Below are positions 44,681 to 57,800 of a stretch of DNA of 64,000 nucleotides, piece after piece. The notes beneath the pieces are model-generated. The model was not told the DNA's origin, ran no database searches, and saw nothing but the letters and a program-made list of their open reading frames with translations. Made by a program: the position numbers and the translations under genes. This DNA comes from Oncomelania hupensis. Its lineage: Eukaryota > Mollusca > Gastropoda > Littorinimorpha > Pomatiopsidae. The DNA is taken from positions 86,607,581 through 86,671,580 of the forward strand of contig CM072514.1 in the NCBI GenBank assembly GCA_036898135.1, given 5' to 3'. Every line of letters begins with the position of its first letter. Within the stretch, counting starts at the first letter, position 1.

Positions 44681-45110
44681 GGGGTCCGCGACGTTCAGCT
44701 CAAACAGCGAGTGAGGGGATAGAAACTCAAACAAAAGAAACTAACACAAAATTCCAGATGAACAATCACACTCTTTTATTCAACAAACACGCATACACAG
44801 GATAATGGGATACTAAACCACCCTCAACCCCTATCAAGACCCCCAACCCAGTACCTACTGAACAGTTACCTCCCTTGTCTAACCCGGAACCCCAGAACTG
44901 TACACAAACAAAATGCCCACAATATGCAACAACAGCAGTAAACAATTAAATTTCAGATAACTGCAATTCCCACACGAATAAACAATTCAGCCCATCTTAG
45001 AAGTTCAATGGTATTGAGTAAGTCAGCTTTATGGTTTAGTGTCACAACTTGTAACTTAACAGTGTCTTAAATGAGCACAGAATAACCTATCGTAGTTGAT
45101 CACTGAAGAA
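44681..45110 (-). repeat. LTR-like dispersed repeat, copy 1
   Basis: Together with 41732-41748, from which it was split by Mutator-like copy 2, this begins tgtcgcgtcacccgagtggg. It continues with cagctcaaacarcgagtg, aactcaaac and cttttattcaac (AATAAA on the minus strand). A diverged second copy lies at 46744-47060. The TGT end and minus-strand polyadenylation signal suggest an LTR in reverse orientation; the other boundary is not resolved. Confidence 0.5.
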
Positions 45111-45487
45111 TGGGTATGTGTTTAGGTGCGTGAATGCGAATCTGTATGTGTGTCGGTGTGGTGCAGCTGGTGTCCTGTAACCCCGATGGAAAGCTCCCGT
45201 TCGTCCGACGTAACGGGGCAAGACCCGGCGATGATGGGGGACCACACCCAGCACCGGCGCCAACGACAAAGAAAAGACGTGGCAGTGGTGGTGGCGGAAA
45301 CGTCCACACCTCACAGTGGCAATGGCAGAAGAAGAACAGTAGAAATAGTTCCTGTGACTAGTTTTATTCTGATTGGCTGTTATTGCGTCACGCTGGAATG
45401 TTCGAACTTTATCTCATTATAGAGGGACTATATTAGTGGTGCACTGTGTTGTCTTGAAAGAGGGTTAAAAAAAACAACAACCGTGAT
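45111..45487. other. Unassigned repeat-rich stretch
   Basis: Several overlapping frames of 60-98 codons at 45087-45422 are open in all directions but show no family; this is typical of GC-richer non-coding DNA. At about 45355-45465, ttctgattggctgtt and gagggactatattagtggtgcactgtg resemble the TATA region of the LTR at 2022-2617, so a diverged LTR fragment is likely. Confidence 0.35.
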
Positions 45488-45814
45488 TGAGAGAGTGTTG
45501 GAGAGAGTAGGCATCCTTGACGCACACCGATTGTTGTTCTGAACCAGTTCCCGATGGCGCTGTTGTGGAGGACTGCAATGGTAGCTTTGTTATACAGGCT
45601 TTTGATGACTTCAGTAATTTTAGGGCTGATGTTATACACTCTCATGGTTGCCCACAGAGCTGCATGCCAGACTCGGTCAAACGCCTTCTTGAAGTCAAAA
45701 AACGCTTGATATAGATGTTGGTGCTGTAGGTATTTCTCGCAGAATATTCTGAGGTTGAAAATCTGTTCAGTGGTACATCGCCCTGCCCTGAATCCTGCTT
45801 GTTCTTCAGCTATG
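45488..45814 (-). mobile_element. Internal RTE LINE fragment
   Basis: Minus-strand RT core of the RTE family, from EEQAGFRAG through DFKKAFDRVWHAALWATMRV to VRQGCLLSPTL. It lacks both ends, with no tail or TSD, so it was cut from a larger copy by rearrangement. The conserved I in the VFIDFKKAF box is F here. Confidence 0.8.
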
Positions 45815-46385
45815 AAAGGTCTGTCCTATAATAAGCACCAACTCATTTTCATTACATTCTTCCCCCTGCTAGTACTGCACTCCCGCGAGCTAACCTTCCT
45901 TGTGATGCGTCATATGACAAAGTGCGCCATCTTATTTTGACATCATTTTGATTTTGATTTTTATCTCATACATTACGTCATTATTAGTGGATACAATGGC
46001 CATTGTTGCAAGAAATAAATTGTTTTAGGCTGTATTTCTGTCCCTCCACGCTACTGTTGCCACAGATCTTCATATCAGAATGAAGGCTGCCATCTTGAAA
46101 TCAAATGTATCGTACCAAGAACAGTGGTTATGGGTACGGATAGGCACCTTTAACTTTATCGCACAACAGTGCCACAGATAGCACCAACCGTTCATTAATT
46201 CCACGATAGGGAGTTATCAGAAGCTTTCAGTTTACCGGACCGACAAAACCCTTATCGGAGGCTTCATGAATGTGGTCCCTGAAGAGCACGAAAGGGAGGT
46301 AACAACTCTGTACTGTTTAGGTCTAAAATCGTTCCATTTACGGTATCCCTCAGACGTGACGTGGTGAAAAAAAATATCGCGTCCG
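45815..46385. other. Spacer, nothing recognised
   Basis: No family-like frame, terminal repeat or tandem repeat that I can support. Confidence 0.4.
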
Positions 46386-46741
46386 GGGCACCAGCCTGTT
46401 TCCAATGGTTAATGCAGCGTCTGTTTTGCGACAAGTTTGTCCACTCATTTCTCTTCTCTTTACTCTCATTTTCTGCCTTTCTAGTCCCTTCATCTATATT
46501 CTCTTTACCCTTAAATTCTTTTAACAGCTTCTACAACTTTTGTCTTTCCTTTCTTCTGACTACCTGGATCTTTCTCTGTCTTCCATTTCACCAGTAATTC
46601 TTCTTCTCCTTCTTCTCCACGTTCTCTGCGGTCCTCTTTAGGCCCTCCTGTGATTGCCGTGCGGGGCGACCGGTGTGGGGGAGAATGGGATCCTGGAGAT
46701 TGAGTTCACTGAAGGACTGCGGTCCTTCAAACAAACACACT
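46386..46741 (+). mobile_element. I-type LINE 5' UTR fragment
   Basis: Diverged third copy of the I-LINE 5' UTR, with ctatattctctt, the C/T-rich tracts, gtgtgggggagaatgggatc and ctgcggtccttcaaacaaac, matching about 5515-5770. It breaks off where the LTR-like repeat begins (46744). ORF1 does not follow. Confidence 0.7.
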
Positions 46742-46743
46742 TT

Positions 46744-47060
46744 GTCACGTTACCCGAATGGGCTAATGACTTCAGCTCAAACAACGAGTGGAGGGATACA
46801 CACTCAAACTAAAAGAAACTATAACACCAATACCAAATAAACATTTACACTTTTATTCAACGCACACACACACATAGGGAAATGGGGAATCTAACCCAAC
46901 TTCAACCCTTATCCGGACCCACAACCCCAACAATTAACAACAATTACCTCCCTTGGCTAATCCTTAACCCCTGACACTGTATACAGGATGCAAACACAAT
47001 CAAGATATCATAATAACATGAAAATAAATATGCAGTAATAACAATTGATGGCTTAGGTAT
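46744..47060 (-). repeat. LTR-like dispersed repeat, copy 2
   Basis: Begins tgtcacgttacccgaatggg and matches 44681-45110, including cttttattcaac. It abuts the I-LINE 5' UTR fragment, as if inserted there. Confidence 0.5.
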
Positions 47061-47217
47061 ACAAAAGCAAAACCCTGAAGAAATTATTTAGTCAAAAGAG
47101 AATACTTTGTACACAGATTATGCGTCCGATTTTCAAACACAGGTTTAATTAAATCGACTGAAAGTACCACTTCAAGAAAAATTCCAACTCAATCAAACTA
47201 TTGCAGACTGTAGAAAG

Positions 47218-48984
47218 TCACTGACATAAGGGCCGCTCTTGATAGCCATGAGATCCCACTCATTAACCCATTCTCACCTTCCCTCACTACCGCAAAGATG
47301 GAATTTTTTCAACCAATAACAGAGCAAGAAGTCAAGAAAGTCATCTTAAGCTCAAAACCAACATCTTGCTCTCTTGACCCCATTCCTACCCCCATGTTGA
47401 TAGAGAATCTTGACCCTCTGCTCCCGACCATTACCCACATTATCAACGAGAGCCTGTCCTCTGGTGTTGTTCCGTCTGTGCTCAAAGCGGCTGTCATCAA
47501 ACCCCTCCTTAAAAAGCCAAGTTTAGACAAAAATAATCTAAAAAACTATAGACTTGTTTCAAACCTCTCCTTCCTGTCCAAAGTCATAGAAAAATTTGTT
47601 CTCAAACAACTGTTTTCCTACATAAATGATAAAGCTTTACTTTGCCCCAACCAGTCTGCCTACCGACCCTTCCACAGCACTAAGACAGCCCTCCTAAAGG
47701 TAACCAATGATCTGTTGCTTGCCTTAGATAATGGTAACGTCTCCGTTCTCACCTTATTAGACCTCTTAGCCGCCTTTGACACAGTCGACCATCACATTCT
47801 CTTTAACACTCTTCAACACTACTTTGGAATCTCTGGCTCGGTCCTGGCTTGGTTCCACTCATATCTTTCTGACAGATCACAAGCAGTCACTGTCGATGGC
47901 TGTTTCTCCAGCACAGCAGACTTGGTGTGCGGCGTGCTTCAGGGTTCCGTTTTAGGGCCGGTGTTATTCACTCTGTACACCAAGCCACTGCTTCTCCTGC
48001 TTAGAAAGCATGCTGTTGAGAGTCAGTCATTTGCAGACGACACACAACTTTATAAATCCACTGCCCCCTCTCTCATTAATTCCACTGTTCAGACTTTGGA
48101 GAACTGCATCACAGACATTAAGTCATGGATGACACTCAACAAGCTTAAGCTTAATGACGATAAAACCGAAGCCCTCCTCATTCACAAGCACAACACCTCC
48201 TCACTCTCGCCTCTCCCAACATCGCTTACAGTAGGGACAACAAACATTCAGTTTTCATCCTCAGCAAGAAATCTCGGCTACATTCTCTCCGATGACCTGT
48301 CCCTCTACAACCACATCTCCAACGTCTGTCGCTCTGCATATACGGCCATAAAACCAAATCAGCTCCTTTCGCCACTATCTTACAGTCACTGCCACCAAAA
48401 CCCTAGTCTGCGCTCTCGTCCTTTCTCGTCTTGACTATTGCAACTCTCTCCTCGCTGGCTCCCCAAAACACATCATTGACAAACTACAAAAGGTTCAGAA
48501 CTCAGCAGCTAGACTAGTATTCCGAGCTAAGAAACGCGATCACATCACACCTCTACTACATTCCCTTCACTGGCTTCCTGTGCAAGCACGCATAGAGTAC
48601 AAACTCTCTGTTCTCTGTCACAACTTCTTCACAGATTCTTGTCCTTCCTACCTTGCTGATCTACTGTCTGTCTACTCCCCTTCACGCACTTTAAGATCTT
48701 CTGCTGACACTCGCACACTCAAGGTTCCCGTCACCCGCACTAAGACATACGGCCAACGTGCATTCGCTTACTCCGCACCTAAGCAGTGGAATTCCCTTCC
48801 CTCCCATATCCGCAACATACAATCAACACAAGCATTCAAAAAGGCCCTCAAAACCCACCTCTTCAAACTGAATTATTCAGACAGATTTGTATCCCGCTGC
48901 CATTCTCTCCTCTTTTGTCTCTGTCTGATCCGTAAGTGTATACACGGCTGTAAATATTTATACTGTTTTTCCTCCTGGGCCTAA
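47218..48984 (+). pseudogene. CR1-type reverse transcriptase and C-terminus
   Basis: Reads in from DSHEIPLINPFSPSL (about 47236). RT blocks are SCSLDPIPTPML, NYRLVSNLSFLSKVIEKFV, LLDLLAAFDTVDHHIL, GVLQGSVLGPVLFTLY (Leu replaces the usual Pro) and the active site SFADDTQLY (about 48030). A frameshift near 48395-48430 separates the palm/thumb from the C-terminal part. That part is open to 48984 and includes FAYSAPKQWNSLPSHI and FKKALKTHLFKLNYSD, the CR1 end signature. One frameshift plus the P-to-L change make activity unlikely. Confidence 0.85.
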
Positions 48985-49215
48985 CTGGGCATAGCTGTGA
49001 ATAGGTTTTTGCTATTCTATTTCTGTCTTTTTTTTGTAATTTGTGTACATAGTTGTAAATAGTTTGTACCTTTACTGTTCAGTCTTTTGGTGTATTGTAG
49101 CAAAAGCGATGTTTTATCGTGTGCATGTATTTATATGTAATGACTATGTAAAGCGTGGTGAGTCTGGTCATAGGCTGGAGTACCCGCTATATAAAAATCC
49201 GTTATTATTATTATA
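47218..49215 (+). mobile_element. CR1-type LINE, 5'-truncated
   Basis: Covers the RT through C-terminus, then a 3' UTR with the typical cccgctatataaaaatccg end and a short (ATT)n tail at about 49201-49214. It is the same general type as the CR1 fragment at 9179-14507. No TSD could be assigned because the 5' edge is soft. Confidence 0.82.
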
Positions 49216-49484
49216 AATGTCTAAGTGCGTGTAATGTACGTATGATTGAGGTTGTATGTAAAGCCCTGAGCACTGCGACCCAAGTAGAAGTGGTCCCCAA
49301 ACACGCCGTCTTGCCTCCTCCTGCAAGCGGAAGTAGAGGTGGAACGGAGTACGCAGCACGAAGTACGTAGAACGAATAACGAAATATGTAGAACGAGGTA
49401 CGAAGTATTAAGTCGGAGCAACAGCAGCGGACGTAGTGGAACCCCGACAGGTAGAACAAACGTAGTAGTAGCAGCAAACTCTCT

Positions 49485-49600
49485 TCTTCTGCCTCCTTGC
49501 ACCGTGCCTTGCATGATGGTCTTTGCATGGCCTAATGCCCTGCTGACGTGGCCATACTATCGGAGTTTCCGTTTCTTCACCGCTGTGAGCATGTCATCAT
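49485..49600 (-). mobile_element. RTE LINE C-terminal fragment
   Basis: About 115 bp matching the KLRWYGH...LQGTVQGG part of RTE in reverse. It is preceded by a segment (49330-49470) of reiterated acgaagtacgtagaacg-type sequence that I cannot assign. Confidence 0.7.
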
Positions 49601-49639
49601 GTTTAATGTTATAACAGTCTAATCAAGTTTTGAAAAAAA

Positions 49640-51840
49640 AACGTTCTGTGGTCCCGATTCGGCTCTTTGTAGTCCCCTGGACACTGTAAGAGTTGATTGC
49701 CTAACGATCTTTTTATGGATCTCCACCGGAAAAGGTTGCGATACCTTTCTCATGGAAAGAGTCTGATGTGCTGACAGTGAATTGGATATGATTAAAAACA
49801 AAGATCGTTTGAACTGATAAAGCCGTTTTCTTCTACCCACCCTTGAATTTTATTTATGCAAAGATGAAATTGCTGATCCACCCATGCCAGGGTTGTACTT
49901 TTAGCCCAGATAAAGAAATCATCAGCAAACGAGGATTTATTGATGCCAGATTTAAATATGTTGTTGATCTTGATATTAAATCAAAGGGGAGAAAGAATGT
50001 TCCTTGAGAAACACCCATCTCCTGCTCAAAAGGATCTAATAAAGTGGAAGCAAGTCGGATCTGAAACGTCTATCAGTTAAGAAATTTTCAATAAAAATTG
50101 GTAATTTTCGACGGAAGCCTAGTACTAGATCTGTCAAAATCCAGAATTTCCAAATCGTGGCACACGTCTTTTCTAGATCAAACAACACGGAAACAACGTG
50201 TTCTCAGTTAGCCAACGCGTCTCTGACGAACCATTCGAAACGGACGAGATCAGTGATAGTAGGGATCTTTCGAAAGCGGGTGAAAGTGAAAGTGAATGTG
50301 AATCGGGACTACTTATTGTTGTGACGTCAGCAATTTATGTGACGCTTTAACTTCCCGTGGTGAAAGGTCACGAAGTCTGCCTACCACAAGGAATAAAACT
50401 TCGTGGAAAACCTGATTTCCACGAACTAATGTTAGTGAGTACATTTTGGTTATTAAATCGTTTGTAAAATGTCCAAAAATGATTTGAATTTGTATATGGT
50501 ACATTACTCAACCATTTTAGAAGGAATAATGGGGATCTAAACTCGGTCTCAGACTTAAAACGTATTTTCAAACGAGCTACTGAAAAGCCGTCATGGCTGT
50601 CTAGAATCTATCTATTCTGTATCACCAATCAGCAGTCCAAAAACTGTTTTATGTGACAAAAATGAAACTCGAAGCTAGAATGTAAAATATCTTCAATGTT
50701 AGAGCACTAATCCATCTTTAAAGTTCAACCTAATCGTTACGTTCGTGTCAAATCATGATTTGTTAGAAGAAGCCTTACGTAGGCATAATAGTGCTCTGCC
50801 TCTGGGCCTGCCCTGTGTGTGCTCAATAAAATCACAACGAAACTAGGTGCTGGAATCGAAAGCGCACAGAAACACGTTCGTTTCGTTTCGTAACGCGGCG
50901 TAAGAATCTCCCGGCGTGCCTCTCGTTGGACGAAACGAACACACACCCGTTCCGAAAGACCCCTAGTATTATTTTCCAGACTGTTTTGGTCAGAGGTTTT
51001 GGTATGACATTTGGAACAGACGGTTTTCCAGGATTGGCGCCTTTTTTGTTTAAATAGATACCTAGTTTTGGCTCGCAGCTGCTGGTGATTACATTTATTT
51101 TCAGCAGTATTGATTTTGAAAGAAACAAGTTTGTTTCCTTTGGTGACTAAGAGTCTTGCATTCTCCATCAAACCATGGGGTCTTCGGAGAACTGCTTTTA
51201 ATAGATGTTTCCGGAATATTTTCGGAAGCCTATTCTATTAAAATATTAGAAAACTCCATAGCTGGATCTTCTGAATTTAAATTTTCAGAGGTAATTCGAC
51301 AAGATACGGAGTTTCCAAATTTGCCCCAATCTGCCTTTTTGACATTCCAGCGTCACTGGGGGATCTTCAGATTGATATACTAGAAACTTCTGAAAAACCG
51401 GAAAATGGTCACTCCTGCAGAGATCTCAATGGGGTTTCCAACCCAGGTCAAAAAAAAGAGAAGCGTCACAGATGGCCACGTCTAAATTAGAAAATGTTCC
51501 TAAACGGCTAGAATACGTAGGAGAATCTGAATTCAAAATACATAGGTTTAGGTCATCGACAACATTCTCGAAAATTTTGCCTTGGGGATTCCGCTGATCA
51601 CTTTCCCATCTAAGGGAGTGACCATTCAGATCTTCAACGATGATAAAGGGAGGTGAGAATTGGTCTATGAAGTTTAATAAATCAGCTTTGCATATGGTTT
51701 TTGAAGGGAATAAATATAAGGAGCAGACTGTCATAGTTTTTTTTAAAGATATTCGATCAGCAATCGCCTCTAGGGGTGTGGTCAATGTAAATGGGCTATA
51801 TATCATGTCTGACCGAACACATAACGGTGGCATAGCCGTG
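49640..51840 (-). pseudogene. Old I-type LINE ORF2 remnant
   Basis: Minus strand. The endonuclease part at 51833-51426 (VEDLNGHSLRWESDQRNPQG, SNLDVAICDASLFF) matches I-LINE ORF2, with LLGDFN changed to VEDLN. QQLRAKTRYLFKQKRRQSW at about 51090-51030 matches the linker, and scattered RT similarity follows at about 50240-49870. An RNase H piece LFLIISNSLSAHQTLSMRK at about 49805-49750 corresponds to the MSDSLSALQALSTRK box with its Asp lost. Unrelated blocks (about 50280-50700 and 50860-50970) interrupt it. It is much older than copies 1 and 2. A plus-oriented LINE-type hairpin (ccgattcggctctttgtagt) sits at about 49650-49680. Confidence 0.7.
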
Positions 51841-52590
51841 GATGGGCTTCGAGCTTTGAGCGGTGGGTGGCCACACCAAAAGCAGCAAAAAGCTAGCGTT
51901 AGCTAGCTGCTCTGTAACAAGAGGCCAGTTTTACTCAGCACATTTTAAACTTTTGCGTTGTTTAGTCAGTGTAAACTTAGAAGGTTACTGTTACGCTGAA
52001 GCCGACGATAGAAGTATTACTGATGTGTGTTACACTCTGTTAGCTTGACGCGAGCTCAGTGTAGTGACATCATCGCATCTTACGGTAGAGCTCATCAATT
52101 TTACAGCCAATCAGAATTTACAGCCAATCGGAACACAGCGAGATTAGGTAGACCAGTTCTGCCTGGTTAGGCCAAGGCTAGGGAGGTAGTCATTCTTCGT
52201 TCAAACTGTGAGCAGTACACAGCTACGCTCCAAAAATCTCTCCACTGACAGACTAGGGAAGCAGGACTTGTTGAAAATTCGAATCAATCAAGTTAGCCAC
52301 AGCCTGACATTGTCAAAAAGGTAAATGAACATACTTGTGTTCATCGTGACGTATTGATATTATTGTTGAATTATGTTTGTGAAATTTGCTATGCTTAGAA
52401 TTGAAATGTTAGTCCCACGTTGCATGACCACGTGGCGAACACGACCGGGTTTGACGCCATGTTGTATTCCATACGGACCGACTGTTGTTTAACCTATATG
52501 TATGCTTGCAGACCAGTGGCTGTACCAGAGAATGTGTATGATATTAATTAATTCTCTATGTGTATAGTATAGTTAGCCATGATTTATATT
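51841..52590. other. Non-coding, with a dispersed short repeat
   Basis: About 51848-51930 is the inverted relative of the repeat at 4870-4960 (gtgggtggccacaccaaaag, ctagcgttagctagc). The rest shows no gene or clear element. Confidence 0.4.
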
Positions 52591-52751
52591 TATATATGCA
52601 GGGATGGATTTAACCGGAAATTACCGGTATTTTACCGGTTTGAGAATTAAAATACCGGTTGAAAAATCAGTAGCCGGTAGAGCCTACCGGTTCTTATTTT
52701 GTTTGACTGGTTTCAACAATAAAGAAAAATAGAAAGAAAAACAAGAGAAAT

Positions 52752-52803
<52 letters not shown>

Positions 52804-53300
52804 AGCCAGCCAGCCACGCTGATTATGTGTTTAGGGAGTGTAGACGAGAGGCCTGCGATTGCGTTCATTAGCCTTGACATATTCTTTGAGGTAATTAACA
52901 CAGAATGATATAACATTGGCGGGCGCAAGGCTATCGTGAATGCGGATAAATTAAACGCGCTCACTTTTCGATTTTTTTCTTTCCTCGTGCTCGTCAGTAT
53001 GTATTGCGACAGTGGCAGAGATAGGCTAGTAGCCTAATAATGAAGAAGCAAAAATATCTTTTTTCAATTTTTGCTAAGGGGAGGGGGGGGGGCGATAAAA
53101 GAAGTTTATGTGAAGACGAAGATGTTTCTAATGAAACAGAAAGTGCATTAACAGAGTCACCATCTACTTATATAAAATAGTGACGCATTATTAAGCTTTG
53201 CTATGGGTCATACCGGTTTCCGTGACTGGTCTACCGGTTTGCGTTCGAGTGGGTTTGTTTACTGTGACGTCGTACCGGTTTTGCAAATCCCTAGGACGAT
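52591..53300 (+). mobile_element. hAT-like remnant with accggt-rich ends
   Basis: The ends cagggatggatttaaccgg and (reverse) ctagggatttgcaaaaccgg are imperfect inverted repeats, each followed by several taccggt motifs. A frame from ATG 53040 (MKKQKYLFSIFAKG) resembles the N-terminus of hAT transposases such as the one at 43707. It is broken by a G-run near 53083-53092, after which an acidic stretch (CEDEDVSNETESALTESP) continues in another frame. (AG)n occupies 52757-52801. No TSD is evident. Confidence 0.5.
52757..52801. repeat. (AG)n microsatellite
   Basis: About 22 AG units followed by a short (CCAG)n run. Confidence 0.92.
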
Positions 53301-53477
53301 CACTGTATATGTATAGGAAATTAGAGTGGAGATTCCAGTGGACCACGGACTTAGCAGAATGTTCTTCGCTTATATATAGAGACTAGTGGTTTTTGTACCC
53401 TGGCAAGGCAGGGTACACAGGTTGCTGTTTAAAATGTAGACAGAGAGACAACTGTTGTCTGCGAGTTTCATTTGGAC

Positions 53478-53765
53478 GATGATACCTCCCCATATCCCCC
53501 TTGATACCTCACCATACCCCCCCCCCTCTGATATCTCCACGTCCCCCCCCCATGATGCCTCATCATACCCCCTTGATACCTCCCCATAACCCTTTGATAC
53601 CTTTCGTACCCCCCTTGAAACCTACCTGTACCCTCCTTGATACTTCCCCGTTGATCGTTTCGCAGGTTTGGATGAAAGGAATCGACCATCACCATACCCC
53701 CTTATATATACCCGTATCCCCGTTATGCCTACCCATGCCCCTTTACCACCTCATCCCGATCCTTG
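53478..53765. repeat. Degenerate minisatellite, CCTTGATACCTCCCCATACCC type
   Basis: About a dozen imperfect units of roughly 20-24 bases, C-rich on the plus strand, varying mainly in C-run length. No protein is supported. Confidence 0.7.
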
Positions 53766-54260
<495 letters not shown>

Positions 54261-54760
54261 GGTAAAAAGCCTAAATTAAAAAGAAAAATATCCATATTGT
54301 AGTGGGAAAAAAAAAACATTAAAAAAATATGGCCCGCGACGGATTCGAACTTGGGTCGCCCTAAACGTTAGGCGAAGGTGTTACCAACTGAGCTATCAAT
54401 GCTTCGTACGAAAACAATAAATTTTTTGGTCTATATGGGAAAACATGCTGAAACCTCAATTTGATTTTTAATGGAAGCGCGCGGAATGAGGCTATTGCAG
54501 TTTGTGGACATTTTGTTTATTTATTTATCTCAGAAACGGTTAAACGTTCGGTAAGGAAATGTCGGCTATAACGATTTCGCTGGTTTTGAGCACACAACAG
54601 GCCGATTCCCAGCGGCCAGCACCTGCCCAGATCAGCGTCCATACCGGACAAACTTTATAGTAGTGGCGAAGAAGGACTTCCGGCTAAGCAATTTATATAT
54701 ATAGATGTGGAGCTAATCACTGAGGGCTACTTCAGCCTTCAGTGAGACGCTCTGTGTAAT

Positions 54761-54807
54761 CTAGAAAATAAGAGACAACCGTCAGTGTTGTAAGTTCAAT
54801 GTAGACT
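54761..54807. repeat. 47-bp direct repeat, left copy
   Basis: ctagaaaataagagacaacc to gtagact; the second copy at 58330-58376 differs at one base. The two copies bracket the RTE element but lie outside its TSD, so they predate it. Confidence 0.85.
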
Positions 54808-54868
54808 CATGTTATTCAATTAATGACAACACAAATAACAAACGCGATGACTCAATTACAATGGACAT

Positions 54869-57800
54869 CCTATCCTATCCTATCCTGTCCCGTAACCCGA
54901 AGGTCGTAGGGGCACCACAGATGATCGTTTAACCAGCATACTCCATCTTTCTCTGTCCTCAGCAGCCCTGATGGCTTCGCTCAGTGTCAAACCAGTCCAT
55001 TCTCGAATGTTGTCCTCCCACCTCTTTTTCGGTCTCCCTCTTCTTCTACCTCCTTGCACTGTGCCTTGCAGAATAGTCTTTGCAAGGCCTGATGATCTGG
55101 TGACGTGGCCATACCACCGAAGTTTCCGTTTCTTCACCACTGTTAGCAGGTCATCGTGTTGTCCAATGGCTTGTGTGATGGTCTGTCGGACTTCGTCGTT
55201 GGTGATGTGTTGGGTATAGGAAATGCCCAGAAGTCTTCTGTAGCACCTCATCTCCATGCTTTGTATTCTTCGTTGGAGATCTGCTGTGAGGGTCCATGCT
55301 TCGCAAGCATATAGGAAGATGGAGATGACAAGGGAGCGCAGCAGTCTTACTTTGGAATGTAGACTGATGGTCCTGTCTTTCCAAATGGGCTTCAACCTTG
55401 TCAGGGCAGCAGTTGTTTGTGCGATCCTGGAGAGGACTTCCTGTCGGGACCCATTGTCTGATACAATGGCTCCTAAATATTTGAAGCTATGCACTGTGTC
55501 GAGGGATTGGCCTTGGACTTTGATGTCCGTATTGATGCCATTGGTGTTGTTGGTCATCATTTTGGTCTTCTCTGCACTTATTTCCATTCCATAGGCTTTG
55601 GAGGTGGTGTCAAGCCTCTGTACCAGCTGTTCAAGTTCTTGTTCCTCTCCAGCCAATCCATCAATGTCATCTGCAAAACGAAGATTGGAGATTGCTCTAC
55701 CCCCTATGCTGACTGTGCCTTCATGGTCTGCAAGAGCATCCGACATGATGCGCTCTAGGAAGATGTTGAAGAGTGTTGGAGAGAGTAGGCATCCTTGACG
55801 CACACCGATTGTTGTTCTGAACCAATTCCCGATGGCTCTGTTGTGGAGGACTGCACTGGTAGCCTTGTCATACAGGCTTTTGATGACTTCAATAATTTTA
55901 GGGCTGATGTTGTACACTTTCATTGTTGCCCATAGAGCTGCATGCCAGACTCGGTCAAACGCCTTCTTGAAGTCTATGAACACATGATATAGATGTTGTT
56001 GGTGCTGTAGGTATTTCTCACAGAGTATTCTGAGGTTGAAAATCTGCTCAGTGGTACTTCGCCCTGCCCTGAATCCTGCTTGTTCTTCAGCTATGATTTG
56101 TTCAGCTTGGGGTTTCAACCTGTTGAGTATTATTTTCAGGAGGACCTTGCTGGGATGGCTGATGAGGCTGATGGTCCGGTAATTTTCACACTCCTGAAGG
56201 TTACCTTTTTTGGGAAGAGTGATGACAAGCGACTGGGTCCATGGTATAGGCCACTCCCCACTCTGCCAGATCTTGTTACAGATAATGGTGAGGGCATCAA
56301 TCATCGCTTCTCCTCCTGCTTGTAGCAGTTCCGCGGGTATGTTGTCCACTCCCGCTGACTTCCCTTTCTTTAGCGCTTGCACTGCTGCCTCAACTTCTTC
56401 CCGGAGAATTGGGAGGATTTCTTCTTCTTCTCTGTTCTCGGGACATGCTAGAACTGATGGGTCTCCATTTGGTGTATGGTTGTAAAGGTCAGAGCAGTAC
56501 TCTGTCCATCTGTCCAAGACTTCTTGTTCTTCTGTAAGGCATATGCCAGACTTGCTTTGGATAGTGGAGACTTTGGGCTGTTTGACACTTGTCAGCCGCT
56601 TCACAGTCTGGTAGGCCTTCTTGCTGTTGTTCTTGTTCAGACTGTTCTCTATTTCCTGGCATTGATCTTCTATCCAGTTCTCCTTTGCTGTGAGCATGCC
56701 TTTTCGGATGTCATTGTTGATTTTTCGGTAGACATCAGCTCCCTGTGAGGTGTTCTTTTTCTTTTTCATCTCTCTTCGTTTATCACACAGGTCCAAAAGT
56801 TCAGGTGTGATCCACAGCTTCTTCTTTGGTCGGTGCTTGCCAAGGATCTCAGTGGCGACATCTGTCACAGCTGAGTTGAAGGTGGTGGTCATGGTGTTGA
56901 CATCTACTTCACCAGCCCCCAAAATGAGCAGTGGTGCAAATTTCCCTCCAATTGTGGCCTGAAATAGTTCTGCCACCTCCGGGTCTTGCAGTTTGTCCAG
57001 GTCGAACTTCAGTCTAGTGCACTTTGCTGTATTTACTCTCTTCAAGTGGAGCCGGAAAGACATCATCACGAGATCGTGGTCGCTTCCGATGTCTGCTCCT
57101 GGAAAAGTACGTGTCCTGCCAATGTTGATGCTTGATCTGAAGCGTTTCTTGACCATGATGTAGTCTATTTGGTTGTGATGCTCCCCGCCAGGACTGTGCC
57201 ATGTCCATCGTCGGGAGTTTTTGTGGAGACCAAGCGTGTTTGCCAGTACCAGATTGTTGTATCTGGCAAACTCCAAGAGTCTCAGACCCCTGTCATTTGT
57301 CTCGTTGTTGCAGTGGGGTCCACATGTGTCTCCCCAGTTGTGGTGCGCATCTTGGCCAACCTTGGCATTCCAGTCGCCTTGCACTATGACTATGTCCTTC
57401 TTCGGCACTTGGTCAAGGACCGCCTGTAGATTTTCATAAAAATCCTCCACTTCGCTGTCGTCATAGTCTGATGTTGGGGCGTAGGCCTGGATGATGGTGA
57501 TGTTGAAAGGGGCTGCTCTCAGGCGGATGGTAATGAGTCTACTGGAGACTGGGCGGCAACCCATGACAGTGGCTAGAATGTTCTTGTGGACCAAGAATCC
57601 AACGCCGTGTTCGTGCCTGTCATCCCTACCGCTGAAATAGAGCTTGTGGCCTTTGTCGGTCGTTGTTTCACCTAGGCCTTTCCAGCGCAGTTCGCTGATA
57701 CCTAGAACATTCCATCGATAGTGGTCCAACTCGTGGGCCAGTTCTTCTAATTTTCCTTCCGCAGTTAGGGTCCTGACATTCCAGGTTCCTATGACGATGT

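Noticed and set aside
45087..45422. Five overlapping frames of 61-98 codons
   Set aside because: They overlap on both strands without any motif; typical of GC-richer non-coding DNA in a repeat.
49330..49470. Tandem repeat gene or RNA of acgaagtacgtagaacg units
   Set aside because: Only a few irregular units with no defined ends; not supportable as a feature.
54331..54402. Functional tRNA gene on the minus strand
   Set aside because: The A and B boxes are good, but the D, T and acceptor stems do not pair and the anticodon arm is abnormal; a SINE head fits better.
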